A stretch of DNA of 5,849 nt from Deltaproteobacteria bacterium (lineage in GTDB: Bacteria; Desulfobacterota; JADFXK01): positions 1 through 5,849 of the forward strand of contig JADFYC010000244.1 of the NCBI GenBank assembly GCA_015233295.1, written 5' to 3'. Under the pieces are notes generated by a model. The model saw nothing but the letters and a program-made list of their open reading frames with translations. It did not search any database and was not told where the DNA came from. Below are positions 1-5,568 of the stretch, one piece after another. The position numbers and the translations under genes were made by a program. Numbering within the stretch: position 1 is the first letter of the stretch; every line of letters starts with the position of its first letter.

Positions 1-858
1 CTGTTGACCCTGGGTAAAGGCCAGAGAATGGGCATCTTCGCCGGTAGCGGCGTGGGAAAATCGACTCTGATGGGCATGATGGCCCGAAACACCAGGGCGG
101 ATGTCAACGTCATCGGGCTGATCGGCGAGCGCGGCCGAGAACTGCGGGAATTTATTGAAAAGGACTTGGGCGAAGAAGGATTAAGAAGGTCGGTGGTGGT
201 CTGTGCTACTTCGGATCAGGCTCCGCTCGTCCGGATGCGGGGGGCCTACATTGCCACCACCATCTCCGAGTATTTTAGGGACCGCCGTAAAGATGTTTTG
301 TTGATGATGGACTCTTTGACCCGATTTGCCATGGCCCAGCGGGAAGTCGGCCTGGCGGTGGGAGAACCGCCCACGACTCGCGGCTATACGCCCACTGTGT
401 TTACACTCTTACCGAAGCTCCTGGAACGGGCCAGTGTCTCCGAGGGAGGCGGCAGCATAACCGGTATTTACACCGTCTTGGTGGAGGGCGATGATTTCAA
501 TGAGCCCATTTCCGATGCCGCCCGGGCCATTCTGGATGGTCATATTATGCTCACCAGGGAAATGGCGGCCAGGAATCACTACCCGGCCATTGACGTTTTG
601 AGCAGCGTCAGCCGGGTCATGTCCGACGTGGTCACGCCCGAACAGAAGCAAGCCGCGGGACGGCTTCTAAACATCCTGGCTACCTACCGACGATCTGAGG
701 ATCTTATCAACATCGGCGCTTACGTCAAGGGCTCCAACCCAGCCATCGACCATGCCATCTCCATGATTGACCGAATCAATAACTTTCTGATCCAGTCCGT
801 CAACGAAAAAGTTACCTTCGACCAGTGTGTGAATGATCTGCGCACCCTGGTGGGATAA
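1..858 (+). CDS. fliI: Flagellar protein export ATPase FliI (5' truncated by window edge)
   Basis: FliI is the hexameric ATPase of the flagellar type III export apparatus. It works at the cytoplasmic face of the basal body with FliH and FliJ. The reading frame is open from base 1, so the true start lies outside; about 150 residues (the N-terminal barrel and start of the ATPase fold) are missing relative to the usual 430-460. Counting the TTG at base 4 as residue 1, the Walker A loop GSGVGKST is at 14-21, GERGRE at 41-46 (E42 matches the catalytic Glu of F1 beta), and Walker B VLLMMD at 98-103. The FliI/SctN-type segment GEPPTTRGYTP is at 120-130, and SVSR at 201-204 places R204 like the arginine finger of F1 alpha. 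The tail with YRRSEDLINIGAY is typical of FliI rather than F1 beta. The gene ends with TAA at 856-858 and is followed by a 58-base gap before a toxin-antitoxin pair. A virulence type III ATPase (SctN) is the alternative, but the flagellar neighbours argue against it. Confidence 0.97.
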   Translation: MLTLGKGQRMGIFAGSGVGKSTLMGMMARNTRADVNVIGLIGERGRELREFIEKDLGEEGLRRSVVVCATSDQAPLVRMRGAYIATTISEYFRDRRKDVLLMMDSLTRFAMAQREVGLAVGEPPTTRGYTPTVFTLLPKLLERASVSEGGGSITGIYTVLVEGDDFNEPISDAARAILDGHIMLTREMAARNHYPAIDVLSSVSRVMSDVVTPEQKQAAGRLLNILATYRRSEDLINIGAYVKGSNPAIDHAISMIDRINNFLIQSVNEKVTFDQCVNDLRTLVG

Positions 859-901
859 ATCCAACACAGCGCATCCTGACAGAAAAGAAACAGCAGTCGG
901 C

Positions 902-909
902 GGAAGGAG
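902..909 (+). promoter_or_regulatory. Ribosome binding site of the antitoxin gene
   Basis: GGAAGGAG lies 7 bases before the ATG at 917. It is the strongest Shine-Dalgarno match in this stretch and decides the start. The frame is open upstream as far as 833 inside fliI, but no comparable site precedes those earlier codons. Confidence 0.75.
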
Positions 910-916
910 CAAAGCC

Positions 917-1189
917 ATGCTCGGTAAGACTATAGAGAACGTAAAAGGAACCGAACTGTCAGCCGAATGGCTGATAAGACAAGGGTTCATTCCTGAAGAA
1001 ACATTCACTATCACGATAGAACCCGCACCAGACGATGATGAAAATATGCCCCTCGAAGAAATGTTCCGTCCTGAGTTTGTAGCTGAAATGGAGAGGGTAG
1101 ACCGGGATATAAAGCAAGGCAAGTTCACTATTTGCCGGACTCCGGAGGAGGACGAGGCATTTTTTAAGTCGGTTTGGGAAGATGAGTAA
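917..1189 (+). CDS. Putative antitoxin of a type II toxin-antitoxin pair
   Basis: This is a 90-residue acidic protein, called an antitoxin mainly because it overlaps the RelE-like toxin gene by 8 bases (ATGAGTAA at 1182-1189) and precedes it, the usual antitoxin-first order. Residues 1-35 alternate strand- and helix-like segments (IENVKG, ELSAEWLIRQGF, TFTITIEP), which could be a small DNA-binding or dimerisation fold. A very acidic linker PDDDEN follows. The C-terminal half (FRPEFVAEMERVDRDIKQGKF, about 51-71, then a TPEEDE tail) looks like the extended amphipathic helix with which RelB-like antitoxins wrap their toxin. I do not recognise the exact family. By analogy the protein would neutralise the toxin and perhaps repress its own promoter, but I see no clear promoter or operator in the 58-base gap upstream. 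Four of its seven isoleucine codons are ATA, against one of twenty in fliI, which hints at a different origin. Confidence 0.68.
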   Translation: MLGKTIENVKGTELSAEWLIRQGFIPEETFTITIEPAPDDDENMPLEEMFRPEFVAEMERVDRDIKQGKFTICRTPEEDEAFFKSVWEDE

Positions 1190-1445
1190 CTACGGCAAGA
1201 AATATTCGGAAAACTTCAAAAAGGATCTAAAGAAAATCAAGACGGATTTCCTTCTCCGGGAGCGCGTGGTCGGCAAGATAGCCGAAATTATAGAACCCCC
1301 CCACCATTATAAACCATTGCGAAACATGCTGAAGAACAGGCGACGGGCTCACCTGGGTAGTTTTGTTTTGCTGTTCGAGGTAGACGACATGGAAAAATTA
1401 GTTACCTTTCATTCCCTCAGACACCACGATGAAGCCTATAAGTGA
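1182..1445 (+). CDS. RelE/ParE-superfamily toxin (probable mRNA interferase)
   Basis: This 87-residue basic protein has the layout of RelE-family toxins. A first strand and helix pair carries KYSENFKKDLKKIK (7-20) and a helix through ERVVGKIAEII. The compact core with KPLRNMLKNRRRAHLG (44-59) and FVLLFEVDD (61-69) corresponds to the central 'GxYRxxY' sheet region of the family. It ends in FHSLRHHDEAYK, like the C-terminal His/Tyr-bearing strand and tail of RelE. Family members cleave mRNA on the ribosome; R53-R55, H81, H82 and Y86 are candidate functional residues, by position only. Its ATG lies inside the antitoxin's last codons and has no good Shine-Dalgarno site, so translation is probably coupled. 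It appears full length, with no frameshift. A ParE-type gyrase inhibitor cannot be excluded, but the tail favours RelE. Two of its four Ile codons are ATA. Confidence 0.87.
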   Translation: MSNYGKKYSENFKKDLKKIKTDFLLRERVVGKIAEIIEPPHHYKPLRNMLKNRRRAHLGSFVLLFEVDDMEKLVTFHSLRHHDEAYK

Positions 1446-1472
1446 TCCGGATAAACCCAGGTGAAGCGTTTA

Positions 1473-1499
1473 CCCATTAGTCCGACATGGGCATTTTTT
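1473..1499 (+). terminator. Weak candidate intrinsic terminator after the toxin gene
   Basis: CCCAT (1473-1477) pairs with ATGGG (1487-1491) around a 9-base loop. After two bases comes a run of six T (1494-1499). An outer pair, AGGTGA (1459-1464) with TCACCT (1501-1506), could extend or compete with the stem. The inner stem is only 5 bp, so termination is likely partial at best. It sits 27 bases past the toxin stop and 33 before the glycosyltransferase start, where a terminator for the toxin-antitoxin cassette would be expected. Confidence 0.33.
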
Positions 1500-1532
1500 A
1501 TCACCTTCGGTTGACTTCGGCAGGAAACTGGG

Positions 1533-3503
1533 ATGAAGAAAAGCAAAAAGAACAAACTCAAGGGCAAAAAGAGCCCAATATCAGGCGCTCAGGTGGGCCA
1601 AATGAAAGGCCCGGCACTTTCCCGGCCGACCGGCGCGGATGAGGTTCACGCCCCCAACCCCGTGGGCCTGGCCGCCATCATGGCTCCCGCCGCGGAGATT
1701 GACGTCGATCTAACGGCCGACCTGGCCCGGATGGCCTCTATCCCGGTTCCCGGTCCGGCCGTGGCCATTGGACGGTTGGGCCAGTCGCGTGGCGCTACCG
1801 TGGCTGTCCAACCATCCCAGGCGTTGGCCGGGGTCGACCAGGCCCCGCTCCCCGTCACGGAAGGAGACACTGAAGGGACCATATCTCTGTGCATGATCGT
1901 CAAGAATGAGGAAATCATGCTGCCCCAGTGTCTGGCCAGCGCCAGGGACGTGGTGGATGAGATCATCGTAGTGGATACCGGGTCCACCGACCGGACTCCG
2001 GAGATCGCCGCCTCATTCGGGGCCAAGGTCTATCATCACCCCTGGGAAAATGACTTCTCCAAGATGCGGAATTATTCCCTCTCCTACGCCACCAGCGACT
2101 GGATTCTAATTTTGGATGCGGATGAGCGATTGGAACCCGATGACCATAAAAAATTGCGGGCCCTAACCAAACTCATCGGCGCCACCGGAGTATATTTTAT
2201 CTTATTCAATCAACTGAGAGACAAGATATCTTTCTCTAAAATGAACACCATCAGGTTGTTTCGCAACCATCAAGGCGTTCACTATGAGGGGATCGTCCAT
2301 AATCAACTGATCTTCACCGGTCCGGTTCCCTATTCGGACGTCCGGATGTATCACTATGGCTATGCTCTAGACGACGACAAGATGGCCAAGAAATGCGTCC
2401 GAACCACCGCCTTGTTGGAAAAGCAGTTGGAAGCTGATCCTAATAATCCTTTTATATATTATAACTTATGTAAAATTAAATTTATGGACAACAAGACCGA
2501 AGAGTCCATCGAGGCCGCCCGCCGGGCCATCTCCCTGTTAAAGGCTCAGCCGGGGTTCGACTTTTCCAAATCTTTCTTTACCGATATGTACCACACCCTG
2601 GCCGTGGCTCTGACTAAGTTGAATCGGTTTGATGAAGCCCAGGAAGCCCTGGAGGATATTATCTCCCTTTGTCCGCATTATTTGGACGCCTTTTTTGATC
2701 TGGGCCGGCTTCATGCCCAGGCCGGGAGAGAGAAGGAGGCCCTGGAGGCTTACAATAAATACTTCGACCTGCTGGACCGGTATCTGAACAAACAGATCTA
2801 TCTGCCCATGTCAGCCTATACCATGGAAAATAAACCCCATGCCTTGAACGACCTGGGGGCGATGTATCACAATCGGGGGGAGCTGCTTAAGGCTAGAGAA
2901 TACTTTAACAAGGCCATCAAGGCCAACCCCAGCCTGCCTGACCCTTATTACAACCTGGCCATGTTGGCGGAGACAGAGGGCCGGGTGGATGAGTCGGCGG
3001 CTTTTTTTGAGCGGACTCTGCGGCTGCGGGAGGATTTCCTGCCGGCCAGGACCAAGTTGGCCTTTTTGTATTACCGGTTAGGTCATTTGGTGGAGGCTGA
3101 GGATGTCCTCCGGCGGGGCCTGGAAATACATCCCCGGAATCCAGAGATGCATAATAATATGGCTGGGCTATATCTTAAGCAAGGCAGGTTGGCGGAAGCC
3201 CTGGAGGAGTCGTTGAAAAGTGTGGCCGCGCTGGATAGCTTTGCCGTTGGTCACCTTAATCTGGGGCTGATCTACTCCAAACTAAATGACTACGCCGAAG
3301 CCGTTATCCATTTCCGCCGGGCCATTGACTTAGAGCCAAGAAATGTCATCAGCTACATTAACCTGGCCTCATCGTTTGAACACCTGGGCGATTTTGACCG
3401 GGCCCGCCAGGTATACGAGGAGGGGTTAGCGGCCAATCCAAATAATCCCACCCTGATTGACGCCTTCAAGAATGCGAGGTGCTATCCCCATGTTTCGCTT
3501 TAG
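1533..3503 (+). CDS. Family 2 glycosyltransferase fused to TPR repeats
   Basis: This 656-residue protein probably transfers a sugar from a nucleotide-sugar to a protein or other acceptor held by its TPR domain, in the cytoplasm. Residues 1-115 are a disordered tail: a lysine-rich start (KKSKKNKLKGKK), then Ala/Pro-rich sequence. The GT-A domain spans about 116-290, with SLCMIVKNEE, the nucleotide-binding DTGSTD (148-153), the metal-binding DADE (D195 and D197), and HYEGIVHNQL (250-259), which is typical of this GT2 subgroup. TPR-like repeats fill about 303-638; the last six run in exact 34-residue register (435-638). The ATG is supported by AGGAAA at 1522-1527. The stop overlaps fliJ by 14 bases, so the two are probably translationally coupled. 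Lying between fliI and fliJ, it may glycosylate flagellin or another exported flagellar protein; that is inference, since similar GT2-TPR proteins also serve surface polysaccharides. No membrane segment or signal peptide is visible. Confidence 0.92.
   Translation: MKKSKKNKLKGKKSPISGAQVGQMKGPALSRPTGADEVHAPNPVGLAAIMAPAAEIDVDLTADLARMASIPVPGPAVAIGRLGQSRGATVAVQPSQALAGVDQAPLPVTEGDTEGTISLCMIVKNEEIMLPQCLASARDVVDEIIVVDTGSTDRTPEIAASFGAKVYHHPWENDFSKMRNYSLSYATSDWILILDADERLEPDDHKKLRALTKLIGATGVYFILFNQLRDKISFSKMNTIRLFRNHQGVHYEGIVHNQLIFTGPVPYSDVRMYHYGYALDDDKMAKKCVRTTALLEKQLEADPNNPFIYYNLCKIKFMDNKTEESIEAARRAISLLKAQPGFDFSKSFFTDMYHTLAVALTKLNRFDEAQEALEDIISLCPHYLDAFFDLGRLHAQAGREKEALEAYNKYFDLLDRYLNKQIYLPMSAYTMENKPHALNDLGAMYHNRGELLKAREYFNKAIKANPSLPDPYYNLAMLAETEGRVDESAAFFERTLRLREDFLPARTKLAFLYYRLGHLVEAEDVLRRGLEIHPRNPEMHNNMAGLYLKQGRLAEALEESLKSVAALDSFAVGHLNLGLIYSKLNDYAEAVIHFRRAIDLEPRNVISYINLASSFEHLGDFDRARQVYEEGLAANPNNPTLIDAFKNARCYPHVSL
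3476..3481 (+). promoter_or_regulatory. Ribosome binding site of fliJ, inside the glycosyltransferase gene
   Basis: GAGGTG lies 8 bases before the ATG at 3490, within the last codons of the upstream gene. It fixes the fliJ start at 3490 rather than at the earlier in-frame TTG at 3457, which has no such site. A start at 3490 also gives MFRFSLETLLRLR, a typical FliJ N-terminus. Confidence 0.75.
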
Positions 3504-3921
3504 CTTAGAAACGTTGCTCCGATTGAGAATTCAAGAGGAAGAACAGCAACTCTTAAAATTCTCTGAAAGCACCAGAATCCTTCAAGAAGAGGAGGCCAAG
3601 CTCAAAGCCCTAAAGGAAATGGAGACCCGCTACACTGAAGAATACCGGGTCAAACAACAGCAGGGTGTCGATCTGGCGGAATTGACCATATATCGAAATT
3701 TTTTCCGCCGATTGAGTCAAGAATTGCTCGAACAAATGGACGCTATCCGTAAAGCCCAAGAATATCAAGGAAAGTGCCGGCAGGACCTGATTGATGCCAC
3801 CAAGAAGAAAAAAATTCTGGAGACTCTCAAGGCCCATCAATTCACCGCCTGGCGCAAGGAACAGAACATGAAAGAAACCAAGCTACTCGATGAAGTGGCC
3901 ATCACCAGATTCGGCAAGTGA
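3490..3921 (+). CDS. fliJ: Flagellar export protein FliJ
   Basis: FliJ is a small coiled-coil component of the flagellar export machine. It sits in the centre of the FliI hexamer like the gamma stalk of F1, and links FliI to the export gate protein FlhA. The 143-residue product matches the family's usual length of about 147. It opens with the diagnostic pattern FRFSLETLLRLRIQEEE, followed by two long charged helices, about 12-60 (QQLLKFSEST, EEEAKLKALKEMETRY) and 70-125 (FFRRLSQELLEQMDAI, KKKKILETLKAHQ). The C-terminal part A-W-R-K-E-Q-N-x-K-E-x-K-x-x-D-E-x-A is also typical. There is no signal peptide and no Cys-rich or globular domain. It overlaps the glycosyltransferase gene and precedes MotE-like genes, the usual fliJ neighbourhood. 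FliJ sequences diverge strongly, so the call rests on the N-terminus, helical character, length and fliI/motE context. Confidence 0.88.
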   Translation: MFRFSLETLLRLRIQEEEQQLLKFSESTRILQEEEAKLKALKEMETRYTEEYRVKQQQGVDLAELTIYRNFFRRLSQELLEQMDAIRKAQEYQGKCRQDLIDATKKKKILETLKAHQFTAWRKEQNMKETKLLDEVAITRFGK

Positions 3922-3935
3922 GTCGGTGGCTGCGT

Positions 3936-3940
3936 CAGGA
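3936..3940 (+). promoter_or_regulatory. Ribosome binding site choosing the start at 3947
   Basis: CAGGA lies 6 bases before the ATG at 3947. It favours that start over the in-frame ATG at 3890, which would overlap fliJ by 32 bases and put a polar 19-residue stretch ahead of the hydrophobic segment. Confidence 0.55.
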
Positions 3941-3946
3941 ATAACT

Positions 3947-4384
3947 ATGCGAAAAATTCTGATCATATCTCTTTTTGTCTTCGTCTCCGCCGCCATTACC
4001 GCGACCGTCTGGGTGGTACCCCTGCCACTTTTCGATGGACTGAGGAAGGTATTGCCAATTCCGGGCCTGGTTCGGAGTTTGCTTCCGGCGGCATGGCATC
4101 GAGACCAGCCGGATATTCCTCCGATGACCAGCCATAGGCCGATAGACTCCAACTCACGTGAGGGCAAAGGAATTAAATCGGTCAGCGGACCATCGGCGAC
4201 ACCCACTCCCGACTATACTTATACAGAATTGAGGGAGCGTTCCAAAGATCTTGAAAAAAAAGAAGAGGAAACGGCCGAAAAAGAGGCCCGGCTAAACAAA
4301 GTCAAGTGGGACCTGGAAGCCAAGTTGGAGTACCTGACGGAGGTGCAAAGAAGACTGGAACGGGAAGTTGACCGAAGAAGATGA
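3947..4384 (+). CDS. Membrane-anchored coiled-coil protein related to the N-terminal part of MotE
   Basis: This is a 145-residue protein of no firmly recognised family. An N-terminal hydrophobic segment (residues 4-25, ILIISLFVFVSAAITATVWVV) looks like an uncleaved anchor. A Pro/Ser-rich flexible stretch follows to about 90, including PSATPTPDYTYT, then a charged coiled coil from 92 to the end. Residues 100-138 align without gaps to residues 160-198 of the next gene's product, with 17 of 39 identical. Both proteins begin MRKI and have a Thr-Pro linker before the coil, so they look like tandem relatives. Unlike its neighbour, this one stops right after the coil and has no MgtE_N-like domain. 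It may be a helical partner of the MotE-like protein, or a decayed or partial duplicate; the open frame and good ribosome site argue that it is expressed. It starts 25 bases after fliJ, so the same operon is likely. An N-terminal fragment of MotE detached by an ancestral frameshift is less likely, as the downstream gene has its own anchor. Confidence 0.68.
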   Translation: MRKILIISLFVFVSAAITATVWVVPLPLFDGLRKVLPIPGLVRSLLPAAWHRDQPDIPPMTSHRPIDSNSREGKGIKSVSGPSATPTPDYTYTELRERSKDLEKKEEETAEKEARLNKVKWDLEAKLEYLTEVQRRLEREVDRRR

Positions 4385-4436
4385 ATCTGGTCGGCCGGAA
4401 GCCTTTAATCCCCGCAAACCGAAAAAAAACGACATC

Positions 4437-5321
4437 ATGCGCAAGATAATATCCGTATTAGCCGTTGTTTCAGGCTTAAGCTTGTTTCCGTTGTTTTTCT
4501 ACCCTGGTGGTCCGCGATACCTCCGGATGGCTGAATGGATAGAGCCGGCTACCGTCCAGGCTCAGGAAAAGCATCCTACGACCCAGGACCGGAAAAAACA
4601 CCCCACGGCCAAAGCCAGGGAAAAGCATCCCACGGCCAAAGCCCCGAAAAAACATAACGCGGCCCAGGCCCCCAAAAAGACCCTTATCCCCCCCACCCCG
4701 ACCCCGAAACCGACCAGTCCACCGGTACAAGAGGAAGAGGATGCAATGCGGGAACCGGTGGATTTGGCGGACGGTACGGAACCACCCCCAGAACCCGTCA
4801 AGGCCGCGGGGACGATGAAAAAGCGCCCCGTTACCCCGACCCCGACCGCCAAACCTACTCCTACGCCTACGTCCACGCCGGTCTATTCCTTGACGGCCAA
4901 AGAAAAACTGGCTAATGATAATAGGGAAAAGGAGGAAAAGATCGCCGAGCGTGAGACCAGAATGCAGCAGGTCAGGGCGGATATTAAGGTCCTGCTGGAG
5001 AAGCTGGCTGAAGTCCAGAAAAGGATAGATGGACTGGCGGCTAAGAAGAAAGAAATAAAAGAGACCAAACAGCCCAAAGAAGAGGCCCACAATGATGAGA
5101 CACTTCTTCGCCTGGCTAAGATTTACGAACAGACTCCTCCGGAATTGGCCGGCCCGCTACTATCCGATTTGGACCCGACTTTAGCGGCCCAGTTGATCAT
5201 GCTGATGAACGTGCGCAAGGCCGGCCAGGTCTGGGGTTTTATAGACAAGGCCAAGGCCGGCAAGATCAGTGAGGAAATCGCCCATAAAAAGACGGACGCT
5301 CAAAAGTCGGGAAAAAAGTAG
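4437..5321 (+). CDS. motE: MotE/YlxF/FlbB-type flagellar protein with MgtE_N-like C-terminal domain
   Basis: Proteins of this type follow fliJ in many flagellar operons. MotE of rhizobia is a periplasmic partner of MotC, and spirochete FlbB belongs to the motor collar. This 294-residue product has a hydrophobic anchor at 4-22, then four 9-residue KHPTAKAPK-like repeats (45-80). Two Thr-Pro-rich linkers follow (86-97 and 132-149), separated by an acidic Pro-rich stretch. A coiled coil spans 156-210. The C-terminal domain at 221-283 has LAKIYEQTPPELAG, LLSDLDPTLAAQLIMLM, then KAGQVWGFID and KAGKISEEI, the repeated helical pattern of the MgtE intracellular N domain. The linkers make it longer than most relatives. 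The ATG at 4437 was chosen because it places the anchor at the N-terminus and mirrors the MRKI start of the preceding gene. It has no clear Shine-Dalgarno site, and an in-frame TTG at 4368, overlapping the previous gene by 17 bases, would add 23 polar residues. MotE is used here as a family name, not a proven function. Confidence 0.8.
   Translation: MRKIISVLAVVSGLSLFPLFFYPGGPRYLRMAEWIEPATVQAQEKHPTTQDRKKHPTAKAREKHPTAKAPKKHNAAQAPKKTLIPPTPTPKPTSPPVQEEEDAMREPVDLADGTEPPPEPVKAAGTMKKRPVTPTPTAKPTPTPTSTPVYSLTAKEKLANDNREKEEKIAERETRMQQVRADIKVLLEKLAEVQKRIDGLAAKKKEIKETKQPKEEAHNDETLLRLAKIYEQTPPELAGPLLSDLDPTLAAQLIMLMNVRKAGQVWGFIDKAKAGKISEEIAHKKTDAQKSGKK
4569..4676 (+). repeat. Four in-frame 27-bp tandem repeats inside motE
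   Basis: Units at 4569-4595, 4596-4622, 4623-4649 and 4650-4676 encode KHPTTQDRK, KHPTAKARE, KHPTAKAPK and KHNAAQAPK. Units 2 and 3 are the most alike (shared ACGGCCAAAGCC); units 1 and 4 have drifted. The array encodes a basic, His- and Lys-rich, probably disordered spacer just after the membrane anchor. Copy number could vary between strains by slippage or recombination without breaking the frame. Confidence 0.85.
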
Positions 5322-5348
5322 TTATCCCGGTTGGTTGTTCCGGGATGA
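5322..5348 (+). other. GC-rich hairpin just after the motE stop codon
   Basis: TTATCCCGG (5322-5330) pairs with CCGGGATGA (5340-5348) around a 9-base loop. This makes a 9-bp stem with one G-U pair and a perfect 7-bp core. It begins on the base after the TAG stop. No T-tract follows on the + strand (CAAGATTGTG), so it is not a standard intrinsic terminator. It could stabilise the 3' end of the message, or end transcription with help from Rho. Confidence 0.5.
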
Positions 5349-5568
5349 CAAGATTGTGTAGAACATCTGGTAAATCAACCTGAGTTCAATAAGTACACTA
5401 ATAGATTATTATTACTAATTATATTCACGCGATCGCTCCAATTGCATCACTCTGGAAAAAAACTTAGCGGCTTCTTTGAGATTTTCAACCCTTTGGGATC
5501 GCGTCTCTGGAAGGTCTTTTTACCACGGCAACACGTTAATAAATATAAGGTTAACAACCGATGATAAA
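5349..5568. other. Gene-poor intergenic stretch at the end of the flagellar cluster
   Basis: No convincing gene is visible here. The stretch is AT-rich around 5385-5425, where the hexamer ACTAAT occurs twice (5397-5402 and 5414-5419). On the minus strand, a stop-free run from 5519 down to a stop at 5415-5417 translates to a gene-like helical sequence (PETRSQRVENLKEAAKFF), but it has a stop just upstream and no start codon at its head, so at most it is a remnant. One GCGATCGC octamer at 5429-5436 is isolated. I see no tRNA, promoter or attachment site. Confidence 0.5.

Noticed and set aside
409..1128. Long minus-strand open frames opposite fliI and the antitoxin
   Set aside because: They lie antisense to a highly conserved ATPase whose frame fully explains the sequence; their translations show no domain pattern.
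1646..2026. Minus-strand open frame opposite the glycosyltransferase N-terminal part
   Set aside because: It is a shadow of a GC-rich coding strand, with low-complexity Ser/Ala/Thr translation and no recognisable motif.
3610..4206. Minus-strand open frames opposite fliJ and the first MotE-like gene
   Set aside because: They are antisense shadows of + strand genes with good starts and family features.
4368..4436. Earlier TTG start for motE overlapping the preceding gene
   Set aside because: It would put 23 polar residues before the membrane anchor, and its only purine-rich upstream bases abut the start codon; not fully excluded because the ATG at 4437 also lacks a clear ribosome site.
4569..4676. 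Tandem repeats as a possible CRISPR array
   Set aside because: The units are contiguous, in frame with motE and have no unique spacers; they encode protein repeats.
4476..5092. Minus-strand open frames rich in Gly, Phe and Arg opposite motE
   Set aside because: Their composition is the mirror of the Pro/Lys/Thr-rich coding strand and its repeats, not an independent gene.
5429..5436. GCGATCGC octamer, the HIP1 motif of cyanobacteria
   Set aside because: I noticed it only once in the window; a cyanobacterial genome would show many copies, and flagellar genes are absent from cyanobacteria.
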